A DNA stretch of 64,000 bases, taken from Bdellovibrionales bacterium (GTDB lineage Bacteria > Bdellovibrionota > UBA1018 > CAIMNF01). The position numbers and the translations under genes were made by a program. Of the stretch, positions 43,431 through 52,171 are shown piece after piece. The stretch is taken from the NCBI GenBank assembly GCA_947502835.1, contig CANNBJ010000001.1:558001-622000 (forward strand), in the 5' to 3' direction. The notes beneath the pieces are model-generated. The model worked only from the letters and a program-made list of their open reading frames with translations. It made no database searches and was not told the origin of the DNA. The stretch's first letter is position 1. Each line of letters starts with the position of its first letter.

Positions 43431-43958
43431 CTACGAATTTGAAGTCTTTAACCGAAATCCAACCTCCAGCACCAACGCGCCTCCGGCTATCGATCCTAGC
43501 ACCCAAGCTAATGCAAAGCTGGCTACTACGCTGCTTGGGTCCAGCATGATAAAAAAACCAAGGGATAACAATGTAAGCGCTCCAAGTTCTGCGAAGCGAT
43601 GAGAGCGAAGCACTCTTAGTTCTTGCCCCCTTAAGAATGGTGTTGCAGCAATTAAGCTTGTTCCCAAAAAGAACGAACCGCATGCCATCGGACACCCCAT
43701 TGATCCGAGAGACATAAAATAATGCATGATCCCCATTCCGTCACCTAAGATGCGGAAGCCAAACTGGGGGCAAATACTGAGCGTGAAAAGTGCTGAGAGA
43801 AAATGAATTAAGGAAAGCTTTGAGAAGACTCCCCAAGGAGAAACTTTCAAATCTCTTTCGACTAATCCCAAAATCCTTTCAGATACTTCTTTCGGAGGAG
43901 TGACCCCTTCTAAATTTTTGAATTCTTCGAATTCTGATTTCCATTTTTGGTCATTCAT
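43431..43958 (-). CDS. Membrane partner of the ECF sigma factor, probable metal-sensing anti-sigma
   Basis: 175 residues from the ATG at 43958, which lies just after the sigma-factor stop; the longer frame overlaps that gene. A soluble N-terminus of about 50 residues (the expected sigma-binding part) is followed by about five membrane segments. Between the first two runs a Met/Cys/His-rich stretch, GMGIMHYFMSLGSMGCPMACGS, a good candidate for metal binding. Function as anti-sigma is inferred from order and topology. Confidence 0.62.
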   Translation of the reverse strand: MNDQKWKSEFEEFKNLEGVTPPKEVSERILGLVERDLKVSPWGVFSKLSLIHFLSALFTLSICPQFGFRILGDGMGIMHYFMSLGSMGCPMACGSFFLGTSLIAATPFLRGQELRVLRSHRFAELGALTLLSLGFFIMLDPSSVVASFALAWVLGSIAGGALVLEVGFRLKTSNS

Positions 43959-43974
43959 TTTTTTAGCCTCGCTT

Positions 43975-44520
43975 TCATTCCGTATTTGCGCTTCCTGCGT
44001 TACGGAGCTTCTTGATCGCCCGACTGAAGAGTTGTCTGACACTGACCTCAGTTCGTTTTAACTTATCTGCGATCTCGCTATAGGTGAGTTCATCTAAAAC
44101 CCTTAATTTTAATACCTCGCTCTGTTCGGCAGAGAGCTGTTTTAGATCAAGTAGCTCATCTACTTGGGAATACGACGATTGGGGCTCTTTTTGTGACAGC
44201 GGATCTGCAATTTTTTCAACCTCCATTGATGAATCGATTTGGAGTCCCTCTTTAAATCTTCGCTTCTGTTTTACATAATCAAGCAGAACGCTTCTTGCGA
44301 TTACGAATAGCCACTGTTCAAAAAGATACTTTGAATCGTATTGGGAGCGAGAACGGTGAAGCTTCAAAAAGACGAGCTGAAAAACATCATCGGTTTCTTT
44401 TCCGAGCTTCTTTTTTAGGTAGGCGTAAAGCTTAGATGAGTTCTTCTGATAAAGAAGCTCAAAGGCATGGGAGTCCCCATCCTGATAAGCTCTCATCAGT
44501 TCCTCATTTGTTTTAGCCAT
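43975..44520 (-). CDS. ECF RNA polymerase sigma factor
   Basis: 181 residues with sigma region 2 (HAFELLYQKNSSKLYAYLKKK, DDVFQLVFLKLHRSRSQY, FEQWLFVIARSVLLDYVKQKRR) and region 4 (LSAEQSEVLKLRVLDELTYSEIADKLKRTEVSVRQLFSRAIKKL, in part). There is no extra C-terminal domain. Upstream of the gene, and upstream of two rightward genes, lie copies of one promoter motif, so the gene is probably self-activating. It is followed by the gene for its membrane partner. Confidence 0.92.
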   Translation of the reverse strand: MAKTNEELMRAYQDGDSHAFELLYQKNSSKLYAYLKKKLGKETDDVFQLVFLKLHRSRSQYDSKYLFEQWLFVIARSVLLDYVKQKRRFKEGLQIDSSMEVEKIADPLSQKEPQSSYSQVDELLDLKQLSAEQSEVLKLRVLDELTYSEIADKLKRTEVSVRQLFSRAIKKLRNAGSANTE

Positions 44521-44530
44521 CTAATAAGGA

Positions 44531-44557
44531 ATACGACATTTAGTGAGATTTTGTGAC
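44531..44557 (-). promoter_or_regulatory. ECF-type promoter of the sigma-factor gene
   Basis: On the minus strand GTCACAAA (44550-44557), 14 bases, CGTAT (44531-44535). Both boxes and the spacer length are identical to the two rightward promoters at 44564 and 45075. Transcription would start only a few bases before the ATG at 44520. Confidence 0.65.
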
Positions 44558-44563
44558 CCCCTT

Positions 44564-44590
44564 GTCACAAATACCTAAAAACAGGCGTAT
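44564..44590 (+). promoter_or_regulatory. ECF-type promoter of the haem-binding-domain gene
   Basis: GTCACAAA (44564-44571), 14 bases, CGTAT (44586-44590). Its -35 box forms an inverted repeat with the -35 box of the divergent sigma gene (TTTGTGAC and GTCACAAA separated by six bases). The next ATG is eight bases after the -10 box, so the message is nearly leaderless. Confidence 0.65.
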
Positions 44591-44598
44591 TCCATTCA

Positions 44599-45069
44599 AT
44601 GGACCTGCCTAAAGCTGTCTTTATCGCGATCCTATCGCTTTTGCCGCTAGGATACGTTTTGGCGCATAAGAATCACTCTCATCAGAGGGCAATGCCCGTG
44701 GAAGCCCCGGCTTTAAAAAAGATCAATTCCGCCTATATACGAGATGTAAAACCCATTTTTCAGAAGAAGTGCTTTGACTGCCATAGCGGCGAGACGCGCT
44801 ATCCCTGGTACGCAAAGCTTCCGATCGCAAAAACGATGATTGAAGGCGATATCCAGGAAGCCAAGTCGCACCTCGATTTCTCAAATGACTTTCCATTTAA
44901 AGGCCATGGATCTCCACAAGAAGATCTTGAGGAAATTTTGAGATCTGTCAAATCAGACGAAATGCCGCCTCTTCGTTACCGAATCCTTCACTGGGGATCG
45001 AAAGTAACCCCAGAGGAAAAAGCCACGATTCAAGCTTGGGTTGCGGAGAGTCAAAAGCCTTTAAAATAA
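44599..45069 (+). CDS. Exported haem-binding-domain protein (Haem_bd type)
   Basis: 156 residues with an N-terminal signal or anchor (AVFIAILSLLPLGYVLA) and a single cytochrome-c-type haem motif, CFDCH, in the context PIFQKKCFDCHSGETRYPWYAKLPI (shown as key parts), followed by FKGHG and DEMPPLRY with a Met that may be the distal ligand. This matches the Haem_bd domain of small periplasmic c-type proteins. Expression from the ECF promoter links it to the metal stress response. Confidence 0.8.
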   Translation: MDLPKAVFIAILSLLPLGYVLAHKNHSHQRAMPVEAPALKKINSAYIRDVKPIFQKKCFDCHSGETRYPWYAKLPIAKTMIEGDIQEAKSHLDFSNDFPFKGHGSPQEDLEEILRSVKSDEMPPLRYRILHWGSKVTPEEKATIQAWVAESQKPLK

Positions 45070-45074
45070 GCCCT

Positions 45075-45101
45075 GTCACAAACTCCACTTTGCGGTCGTA
45101 T
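45075..45101 (+). promoter_or_regulatory. ECF-type promoter of the Cys-rich peptide gene
   Basis: GTCACAAA (45075-45082), 14 bases, CGTAT (45097-45101), third copy of the same promoter. A leader of about 40 bases with AGAGGAG precedes the ATG at 45149. Confidence 0.65.
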
Positions 45102-45148
45102 GCATAATTAGAAGTAAAACTATAACCTTCTAAGAGGAGAAGAAATTT

Positions 45149-45361
45149 ATGCGTTTCGCATTAGCAATGTCACTAGCCATGTTGTCGTTTAGCCCAACCC
45201 TCAGCTTTGCAGAAAGCTGCGGCTGTAGCACCCAATGTATGAAAGATTGTAAAGCGGGCAAACACGTGGACTGCAAATGTACCAAGTGTAAGTGCAAGAA
45301 CGATAAAGCCGATGCTGAAAAATGTAACGGCCACTGCGAGACTGAGCACAAACACAACTAG
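45149..45361 (+). CDS. Secreted Cys-rich metallothionein-like peptide
   Basis: 70 residues. A signal peptide (MRFALAMSLAMLSFSPTLSFA) leaves a mature peptide of about 48 residues with ten Cys, arranged as CGCSTQC, KDC, DCKC, TKCKC, KC and HC, plus Lys and several His (EHKHN). This density and CxC spacing resembles metallothioneins, but bacterial metallothioneins are cytoplasmic, whereas this one should be exported. It is driven by the ECF promoter and ends before a strong terminator. No family name is assigned. Confidence 0.75.
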   Translation: MRFALAMSLAMLSFSPTLSFAESCGCSTQCMKDCKAGKHVDCKCTKCKCKNDKADAEKCNGHCETEHKHN

Positions 45362-45372
45362 CCTTGATTCGA

Positions 45373-45406
45373 GCCGGGGCATATTTTTTTGCCCCGGCTT
45401 TTTTTT
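45373..45406 (+). terminator. Strong rho-independent terminator
   Basis: A nine-base G+C-rich stem, GCCGGGGCA paired with TGCCCCGGC, an eight-base loop, then eight T. It ends the Cys-rich peptide transcript. Confidence 0.92.
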
Positions 45407-45413
45407 AAAACTG

Positions 45414-46400
45414 ATGCTTTCATTGCGTAAAACCGGAGAACGAATTCTTTTAGACCGACGAGACTATCCGTTTCTTCGATTGTCCTTAACTCTTTTTTTC
45501 ATCTTCATTCCTTCCGCACTATTTATTTTTAAAAATCCGACCCCGTGGATTTTCATTCCTTATCTCGGCCTGATTTTTTTCCACTTTCTAGGGCCATACA
45601 CATTAATGCTTCATAACCTCTGCCATCAAAAAGTTTTCAATAAGAAAGGGCATTGGTTGGAGTTTCTAATAGTTTGGGTTTTAGGGCCACTGTTTGGCCA
45701 AACCCCTGGCACCTACTACGCCCATCACATAGGCATGCACCACGTGGAAAACAATAAGCTAAGCGATCTCAGTTCGACGATGAAATTCCAAAGAGATAGT
45801 CTCACTGATTTCTCAAAGTATATGATCGCCTTTTTGGTAGGAGTAATTCCTACTCTAGGTATTTATCTTTGGAAAAAGCGTCGACATAAGCTCCTTAAAC
45901 GAATCCTAATTGGTGAAGGAGTATATTTTTTATTCGTTGGAACGATGCTGAATGTAAACTGGCTTGCCACCCTCGTTGTTTTTCTGATTCCGCTAATGGT
46001 GGTCAGGTTCGCAATGATGGCTGGCAACTGGGCACAACACGCGTTTATTGACCCTAAAAACCCGTTCAATGTTTATCGCAATAGCATCACCTGTATAAAA
46101 ACGAATTATAACGAAAAGTGCTTTAACGACGGATATCATATCGGCCATCACTTAAAGATGAACCGTCATTGGTCGGAAATGCCGAAGGACTTCGAAGCAA
46201 ATATCGAAATTTATCGATCTGAAGATGCTATTGTTTTTGAGAAGCTTGATTATTTTGTGATTTGGGTTTTGCTCATGTCAAAAAACTATACTCGACTAGC
46301 TCAGTGCATGGTTAATCTAGGTGGCCCGGAGAGATCGATAGCCGAACGGATAGCTGTACTAAAGTCACGTCTCAGTCCTATTTCACTTCTAGGGTCTTAG
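45414..46400 (+). CDS. Fatty-acid desaturase-like membrane protein
   Basis: 328 residues from the ATG at 45414. Hydrophobic segments and three His boxes typical of membrane di-iron desaturases are present: HNLCHQ, HHIGMHH and DGYHIGHHLKMNRHW. The start codon lies eight bases after the terminator and shows no ribosome site, so either the start is further in or a promoter inside the T-run region drives it. It ends 13 bases from the convergent copper gene. Substrate unknown; alteration of membrane lipids under metal stress is speculation. Confidence 0.78.
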   Translation: MLSLRKTGERILLDRRDYPFLRLSLTLFFIFIPSALFIFKNPTPWIFIPYLGLIFFHFLGPYTLMLHNLCHQKVFNKKGHWLEFLIVWVLGPLFGQTPGTYYAHHIGMHHVENNKLSDLSSTMKFQRDSLTDFSKYMIAFLVGVIPTLGIYLWKKRRHKLLKRILIGEGVYFLFVGTMLNVNWLATLVVFLIPLMVVRFAMMAGNWAQHAFIDPKNPFNVYRNSITCIKTNYNEKCFNDGYHIGHHLKMNRHWSEMPKDFEANIEIYRSEDAIVFEKLDYFVIWVLLMSKNYTRLAQCMVNLGGPERSIAERIAVLKSRLSPISLLGS

Positions 46401-46412
46401 CGGCTAGCGGGT

Positions 46413-48842
46413 CTAAAATTGAATCTGCGCTCCAGCGCCGATGCTTTTTTCGGTGAACATGAGTCCTGCGGCCCATGACCACGTTGGGCCATACATTAGG
46501 CTAATCTCAAACTCCGTATCGCGCTCACCACCCCAATTCGGGCGCCAGCTAAAATCAGCATCCGTAAAAATCGTTTTCGTCCATTGGAAGCGTCTTTCTA
46601 CATCAAAGCGGAATCTTAAATCGTGATTGCGCACGACTACGTCGTGATTGACCGAGACACTGGCTTCAATCAACATCGGAAGGATATAGCCAACGCCTAC
46701 TGTAGCGTAGCCTTTCTCGTTATAAAAAGATCCGCCTCCAAACACGTTAAAGAAATTTGAAAACCATCTACGGTAGTAAATATCGCCTTCAGTTTCCCAC
46801 TGCTGCCCGAAAGTGAAATTCTTCCCTTCGATGTCCGCTGTCTCAATTCGCAGATCGAGCTCATCCCAAGTGCGCATGAGTTTAAATCGCCCGATTGCGT
46901 GGTTACTGGAAGCTTCAAGCTGAGTGTACGTGTAAAGGTGATCGTGAAGATGGGGATCGTGGTGATCGTTTTTCGCCATCTCGGGGGTGAGCTTAAAATC
47001 ATTGTAGCGCACGACTCGCGCCATCCCGGTCTTCATGTGATAAAGATTGTGGCAATGAAGCATCCATTGACCAGGTTCGTTTGCGTAGAGCTCAATCGTT
47101 CTTGTCATATGAGGCGGAACATCGACCGTGTGCTTGAGCGGTGATTTTTCGCCTTTCTCATTAATCACCCGAAAGAAATGCCCGTGAAAATGCATCGGGT
47201 GATGCATCATGGTTTTATTTTCAAACGTAAAGCGCACGATCTCACCACGATTAATCATCAAAAGACGATCTTCTTGAATCGTTTTTCCGTTTAGGTGCCA
47301 GATGTAGCGTTCCATGTCTCCGCCGAGACTGAGCTTCACATCATGAACCTTGGCGTTTTTAGGAAGAGTCGTAGGCTTTATTGCTTCAAGTTTATCGACC
47401 GTGAGCGTTTCGATGGGCTTTGCTCCAGAAGCAGTCTTTAGGTCACGAGCAGAATCGTTTTGCTTAAGCATCGCATCGGACTGAGTGCTCCAGTCGATTC
47501 CACCGCTTGAAGCTTTTTTAGGGGCTTCGGTAGAAGTAGCAGCGTCATGTCCTCCTCCGTGCATCGAATGGTCGGCAGTGGTGCTGTGCCCAGCGTGTTC
47601 ATCTTGATGCGAAGAATGGTTCTCGTGCTCTGAGTGGCCGCCGCCCGCAGCAGGTTCTTCACGCCCAGTTGTGGCTTTCGTTCCATGATCTCCATGAGAA
47701 GAGTGATCTTCTTTGGTTGAAGCTTCCGTATGCCTAGAGTGACTCGTATGAGCACTCATTCCCTCATGACCGCTATGATCTCCGCCGTGCCCTGAGTGCG
47801 CACCATGGCCTGCACCGTGATCCATGGTTGCATAAAGATCGGGATAAGGAACATTGGGGGCCGCTACTTTTTCACCCATTCCAATCCAAGCGGATGCATA
47901 GCCTGTCACGTCCTGAACGGTGGCTCGAATTTCGTAATTCTTATGCGCAGGTACGGTAAATAAAACGTCATAGGTTTCAGCCATCCCCGTGAGAATCTGC
48001 TTGGCTTGCACAGGCTTGATATCCACGCCGTCTGCTGAAATGACAGTCATCGGAACACCCATGCCGACGTAGAAGTAGCTTGAGGCTCCTGCATTGATGA
48101 TCCTAAGCCTAATTCGCTCGCCCGGATGCGCTTTCAGAAGCTGGGAATCGCGCTTTCCGTTAATCAAAAACGCATCGTAACCTACGTCCGAAAGATCCAT
48201 TCCTCCCATTCGGGTCCACTCGTTATAAAGCTGGTTTTTTAAGCCGCCCGCTTGAATGGCTCCAATGTAAGAGCGAACCGTATCTTTTTTGTAGAGATAG
48301 TAGTCACCGTCTTTTCTTAGGTTTCGGATGATATGGTCTGCGTTTTCATCCGACCAATCGCTTAGAACTAAAACTGCGTCTTTATCGTACTGAATGGCCT
48401 TTTTCTTTGGATGAATGATGAACGCGCCATAGACGCCTTTTTGTTCCTGCACCATGGTATGCGAGTGGTACCAGTAGGTTCCGTTTTGCCGGATTTTGAA
48501 CTTAAAGAGTCTGGAAGTGCCTGGATGAATAGGAGGTGTGTTGACGTAAGCGACACCATCTTCTTCAGGGGGCAAAAGAATCCCATGCCAGTGAATCGAA
48601 ACTTCCTCTTTTGGGATTTCGTTTTTAACCAAAATCTCAGCATCATCGCCTTCAGTAAATTCAAGTGTAGGTGCTGGAATCCCGCCATTGACGGTTAAGG
48701 CAAAATCCACTTCCTTTTTGCCGCTTAGATTTACTTTCTCATTTCTGACCGTAAGCTCGTACCGAACGGTCTTTGCCTGAGATTCAGAAATCCCTAAAAA
48801 TAAAGCCGCAAGCATCCAGGAAAACAAAAGGGGGTATCGCAT
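46413..48842 (-). CDS. Multicopper oxidase (CopA/PcoA-like) fused to a CopB-like outer-membrane barrel
   Basis: 809 residues from the ATG at 48842, which has GAGGA upstream and a clean signal peptide; an ATG at 48881 overlapping the ATPase stop is also possible. Residues about 24-330 and 480-620 form the multicopper oxidase, with copper ligands SIHWHG, WYHSH, HPMHFHGHFF and WMLHCHNLYHMKTGM. A His/Gly/Ser-rich insert (about 340-440) interrupts it. From about residue 640, LEASSNHAIGRFKLMRTWDE and strand repeats follow the CopB fold and end in AQIQF, a C-terminal Phe. Normally CopA and CopB are separate periplasmic and outer-membrane proteins. Confidence 0.85.
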   Translation of the reverse strand: MRYPLLFSWMLAALFLGISESQAKTVRYELTVRNEKVNLSGKKEVDFALTVNGGIPAPTLEFTEGDDAEILVKNEIPKEEVSIHWHGILLPPEEDGVAYVNTPPIHPGTSRLFKFKIRQNGTYWYHSHTMVQEQKGVYGAFIIHPKKKAIQYDKDAVLVLSDWSDENADHIIRNLRKDGDYYLYKKDTVRSYIGAIQAGGLKNQLYNEWTRMGGMDLSDVGYDAFLINGKRDSQLLKAHPGERIRLRIINAGASSYFYVGMGVPMTVISADGVDIKPVQAKQILTGMAETYDVLFTVPAHKNYEIRATVQDVTGYASAWIGMGEKVAAPNVPYPDLYATMDHGAGHGAHSGHGGDHSGHEGMSAHTSHSRHTEASTKEDHSSHGDHGTKATTGREEPAAGGGHSEHENHSSHQDEHAGHSTTADHSMHGGGHDAATSTEAPKKASSGGIDWSTQSDAMLKQNDSARDLKTASGAKPIETLTVDKLEAIKPTTLPKNAKVHDVKLSLGGDMERYIWHLNGKTIQEDRLLMINRGEIVRFTFENKTMMHHPMHFHGHFFRVINEKGEKSPLKHTVDVPPHMTRTIELYANEPGQWMLHCHNLYHMKTGMARVVRYNDFKLTPEMAKNDHHDPHLHDHLYTYTQLEASSNHAIGRFKLMRTWDELDLRIETADIEGKNFTFGQQWETEGDIYYRRWFSNFFNVFGGGSFYNEKGYATVGVGYILPMLIEASVSVNHDVVVRNHDLRFRFDVERRFQWTKTIFTDADFSWRPNWGGERDTEFEISLMYGPTWSWAAGLMFTEKSIGAGAQIQF

Positions 48843-48877
48843 TTTAATCCTCAGACCCGTATACGACTGAGAAGCCC

Positions 48878-51331
48878 TCATAGTGACACCTTTTTAAGCC
48901 TAAGCGCATTTCCAATCACGGAAACCGAACTCAAACTCATGGCAAGACTTGCCAGCATGGGGCTTAAAAGGACTCCCGTAAGCGGATAAAGAAGTCCTGC
49001 TGCAATAGGGACGCCTAGCAGGTTATATCCAAAGGCAAACACAAGATTCTGTCTAATGTTTTTCATGGTCGCATGGCTTAGGTGACGGGCACGAACCAGT
49101 CCCATTAAATCTCCTTTAATGAGAGTAATTCCGGCACTTTCTATAGCGACATCCGTTCCTGAGCCCATCGCTACACCTACCTGCGCTTGGGCAAGAGCGG
49201 GAGCATCGTTAATTCCGTCTCCTGCCATGGCAACGAATCGACCTTCGGATTGAAGTTTTTTGACCACTTCCACTTTTTGATGAGGAAGAACATCTGCCTC
49301 AATCTCAGTAATCCCAAGCTTCGTAGCCACGGCTTTTGCAGTCGTTCTACTATCGCCCGTGAGCATCACAAGCCTGATACCTAAAGCCTTCAGCTCCTGA
49401 ATGGCTTCATGCGTGGTTTTTTTAATCGGATCAGCTACTCCTAAAACTCCGACTGCTTTTCCTTCAACGGCAAGAAACAAAACGGTTTGCCCTTCACTAC
49501 GAAGGGATTCAGCAACCACTTTGATCTCTGAAGTATCAATGCCGTCTTTTTCAAGAAGCTTTGCGTTTCCAAGAAGCACTTTTTTACCATGAGCAAGACC
49601 TGTCACTCCCATTCCGGTTACGGATTGGAATTGCGAGATCTCAGGAGCGTGAGTGATGTTTCGTTCCTTTGCACCCTGAAGAATCGCTTTTGCAATCGGG
49701 TGCTCACTTCCTTTTTCAAGCTGAGAGGCCACTCCTAGAATCGCAGCTTCTGTAAAATTAGAAAGCGCTTTTACTGTAACAAGCTTTGGCTTTCCTTCAG
49801 TGAGTGTTCCTGTTTTATCAAAGACAAGAGTATCGACTTTCTCAAAGCTCTCTAGGCTTTCAGCGTTTTTAATCAAGATTCCGGCTTGAGCGCCTCGGCC
49901 AGTGCCCACCATAATTGACATCGGAGTTGCAAGACCCAAAGCACAGGGACAAGCGATAATGACGACTGAAATCGCGTTTACGAGCGCGAAATTAAGCGCA
50001 GGCTCAGGTCCAAAGACAGCCCAAACGATAGCCGTAAGAACAGCTACCCCAATCACTACTGGGACAAAGATCGCGGCTACTTGATCGGCTAAGCGCTGAA
50101 TTTGGGCGCGACTGCGCTGCGCTTGGCTCACCATTTGAACGATCTGAGATAAGAGTGTATCTTTTCCAATTCGCTGAGCCTGCATAAGAAATGATCCAGT
50201 GCCGTTTACCGTCCCACCAGTCACTTTTACGCCTGCTATTTTTTCAACCGGAGTGGGTTCGCCCGAAATCATCGACTCATCGACAAAGCTTGTGCCTTCA
50301 ATGAGAACGCCATCTACCGGAACCTTTTCACCTGGACGGACCCTGAGCAAATCCCCAAGCTTCACGTGCTCAAGCGGGATATCTTCTTCATGGCCGTTTT
50401 CGACTTTTCTAGCAGTCTTTGGAGCAAGACCTAAAAGCGCACGAATCGCACCACTGGTTTGTGATCGCGCTTTCAGCTCTAAAACTTGGCCAAGAAGAAC
50501 CAGAGTCGTAATGACAGAAGCTGCTTCAAAATAAAGTGGCACTCCTGAGTGCGTTCTTAGTGATTCAGGAATTGATCCTGGGAATAAGACTGCAAACAGG
50601 CTGTATCCAAAAGCAGCGATGACACCGATTGCAATCAAAGTGAACATATTGAGATTGCGAGAGCGGATGGATTGATAGCCCCTTTCAAGAAGTGGCCATC
50701 CACCCCAAAGAACTACAGGCAGAGCAAGAATTACTTGAATCCATTTGAATAATGAATCGCCTAAAAACTGGTGAGCAGAAAGCGAAGGGATCATCTCGCT
50801 CATGGCAATTGCAAATAGAGGCACTGAAAAAAAAGCGCTCCATTTAAATCGCTTCGTCATGTCGATCAGCTCATGATTGGGTTCTTCATTTAAGGAAACC
50901 TCTTCAGGCTCAAGCGCCATTCCGCAGATCGGGCAATTTCCTGGACCCTTTTGCCTGATCTCTGGATGCATGGGGCACGTGTAGATTGCGTCCTTTGAAA
51001 CAGGCTTTGCTTCTTTTTCTTCTTCATCCAAAAACGATTTTGGATTTTTCTTAAATTTGCTCAGGCAGTGGGTCGAACAGAAGTGATAGGTTTTTCCTTC
51101 AAACTCAGTACTTCCTGCCGAATCATCAGGATCAACATCCATTCCGCAGACGGGATCTTTTACCGTGTTCTTTTCTGAATGGCTTTCATGCTCATCGTGG
51201 GAGTGATGGCCATGATGGTGGCCATGTCCGTGAGCGTGATGGCTAGAGTGATTTTTTTTAGGTTCGATAGGGCAAGATTGCTCCGAGTCTTTTGGCTGGC
51301 AGCAGCTATGGGATTCCGATTTTGACTTCAT
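48878..51331 (-). CDS. copA: Copper-transporting P-type ATPase (CopA) with YHS and heavy-metal-binding domains
   Basis: 817 residues from the ATG at 51331 (GGAGA six bases before). The cytosolic N-terminus has Cys and His clusters ([20 protein letters not shown]), a YHS domain ([18 protein letters not shown]) and a second CPMHPE/CPICGM heavy-metal-binding module. Eight membrane segments follow with the CPC motif [10 protein letters not shown] near residue 460, phosphorylation [11 protein letters not shown] near 503 and hinge [10 protein letters not shown]. It exports Cu(I). The earlier in-frame start would precede the predicted transcription start. Confidence 0.95.
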   Translation of the reverse strand: MKSKSESHSCCQPKDSEQSCPIEPKKNHSSHHAHGHGHHHGHHSHDEHESHSEKNTVKDPVCGMDVDPDDSAGSTEFEGKTYHFCSTHCLSKFKKNPKSFLDEEEKEAKPVSKDAIYTCPMHPEIRQKGPGNCPICGMALEPEEVSLNEEPNHELIDMTKRFKWSAFFSVPLFAIAMSEMIPSLSAHQFLGDSLFKWIQVILALPVVLWGGWPLLERGYQSIRSRNLNMFTLIAIGVIAAFGYSLFAVLFPGSIPESLRTHSGVPLYFEAASVITTLVLLGQVLELKARSQTSGAIRALLGLAPKTARKVENGHEEDIPLEHVKLGDLLRVRPGEKVPVDGVLIEGTSFVDESMISGEPTPVEKIAGVKVTGGTVNGTGSFLMQAQRIGKDTLLSQIVQMVSQAQRSRAQIQRLADQVAAIFVPVVIGVAVLTAIVWAVFGPEPALNFALVNAISVVIIACPCALGLATPMSIMVGTGRGAQAGILIKNAESLESFEKVDTLVFDKTGTLTEGKPKLVTVKALSNFTEAAILGVASQLEKGSEHPIAKAILQGAKERNITHAPEISQFQSVTGMGVTGLAHGKKVLLGNAKLLEKDGIDTSEIKVVAESLRSEGQTVLFLAVEGKAVGVLGVADPIKKTTHEAIQELKALGIRLVMLTGDSRTTAKAVATKLGITEIEADVLPHQKVEVVKKLQSEGRFVAMAGDGINDAPALAQAQVGVAMGSGTDVAIESAGITLIKGDLMGLVRARHLSHATMKNIRQNLVFAFGYNLLGVPIAAGLLYPLTGVLLSPMLASLAMSLSSVSVIGNALRLKKVSL

Positions 51332-51355
51332 AATATTCTCCGTTTCACCCTTTAA

Positions 51356-51381
51356 GACGGACACCACCTCCCGTTCTTACA
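51356..51381 (-). promoter_or_regulatory. Candidate ECF promoter of the copper operon
   Basis: On the minus strand TGTAA (51377-51381) and CGTC (51356-51359) are spaced by 17 bases, an arrangement typical of ECF sigma factors. Transcription would start near 51349, 18 bases before the ATG at 51331 with its ribosome site. The neighbouring CorE-like sigma gene is the obvious candidate activator. Confidence 0.45.
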
Positions 51382-51485
51382 GTTTGAAATCAAAATATCG
51401 GATAAAGCCATAAAATCCAATCATATCAGCAAGATACAATTGGCCCATCCAGCATCTCTAATAGGTATTTGTAATGTATTGGGAA

Positions 51486-52073
51486 TTACGAGCAGGTGCA
51501 GTTTAAGCATCCATGCTCAGTGCATGTACCGCAGGTGCGCTCAAGGCTTGTTTTTAGTGCCTGTCTTGCTCGGTGAAGCCTAACGGTGAGGTTGTTTTCC
51601 GTTACCCCTAAATCACGGGCTACTTCAGAAATCGTCTCGCCACCCAGATCAATTCTTCGGATGAGTTCGGCGTAGGTTTCTTTCAGGGTAGGCAAAAGCC
51701 CGTTCATGCACTCGCATACGGCTGCTTCGATCTCATCCATGGGAGCTACTTTCGTTTTTCCATGAACATCAGAAGTCAGCTCAAGCTCCTGATACTTCTT
51801 TTCCTCTGAAGCTTTGGCACGGTAATAATCGGTAAGCGTGTTTTTAATGACCGTAAAGAACCACGCAACAACGCCAGCTTCCTCGACGGAAATCGGAGGA
51901 TGCTCGATCGCCTTTTTCAAGCTCTGTTGCAGAATATCTTCAGCGACTTCTTTGCTCCCCACGCGTTTAGCGAGAAACGATTGAAAACGGCGATGATTCT
52001 CAACAAGAAGCCGAGCAACTGATTCGTCCAGTGGCTGGAGAGCATGGTCTGAGTGGGCCTCGGAATCCTTCAT
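51486..52073 (-). CDS. ECF sigma factor with C-terminal Cys-rich domain (CorE-like)
   Basis: 195 residues. Region 2 (FQSFLAKRVGSKEVAEDILQQSLKKA, WFFTVIKNTLTDYYRAK) and region 4 (ISEVARDLGVTENNLTVRLHRARQAL) are intact. The C-terminus carries C181, C184, C189, C192 and C194 in CGTCTEHGCLNCTC, the Cys-rich metal-sensing tail of the CorE-type (copper-responsive) sigma factors known from myxobacteria. No anti-sigma gene follows, as in that group. It lies upstream of the copper ATPase and oxidase genes in the same orientation. Confidence 0.85.
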   Translation of the reverse strand: MKDSEAHSDHALQPLDESVARLLVENHRRFQSFLAKRVGSKEVAEDILQQSLKKAIEHPPISVEEAGVVAWFFTVIKNTLTDYYRAKASEEKKYQELELTSDVHGKTKVAPMDEIEAAVCECMNGLLPTLKETYAELIRRIDLGGETISEVARDLGVTENNLTVRLHRARQALKTSLERTCGTCTEHGCLNCTCS

Positions 52074-52136
52074 TGATAGACGAGTCTACTATAAGTCCTC
52101 AAAAAAGTCTTTGAACTCCGCCCAGATAGCAACAGG

Positions 52137-52169
52137 TTGACAATTCCAAATAATTCTATTATTCTAGAA
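52137..52169 (+). promoter_or_regulatory. Promoter and palindrome of the ars operon
   Basis: TTGACA (52137-52142), 17 bases, TATTCT (52160-52165). The first arsR ATG is at 52172, six bases after the -10 box, so the mRNA is probably leaderless. TTCTAGAA (52162-52169), a perfect palindrome overlapping the -10 box and start, is a likely ArsR operator half. Confidence 0.6.
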
Positions 52170-52171
52170 CT

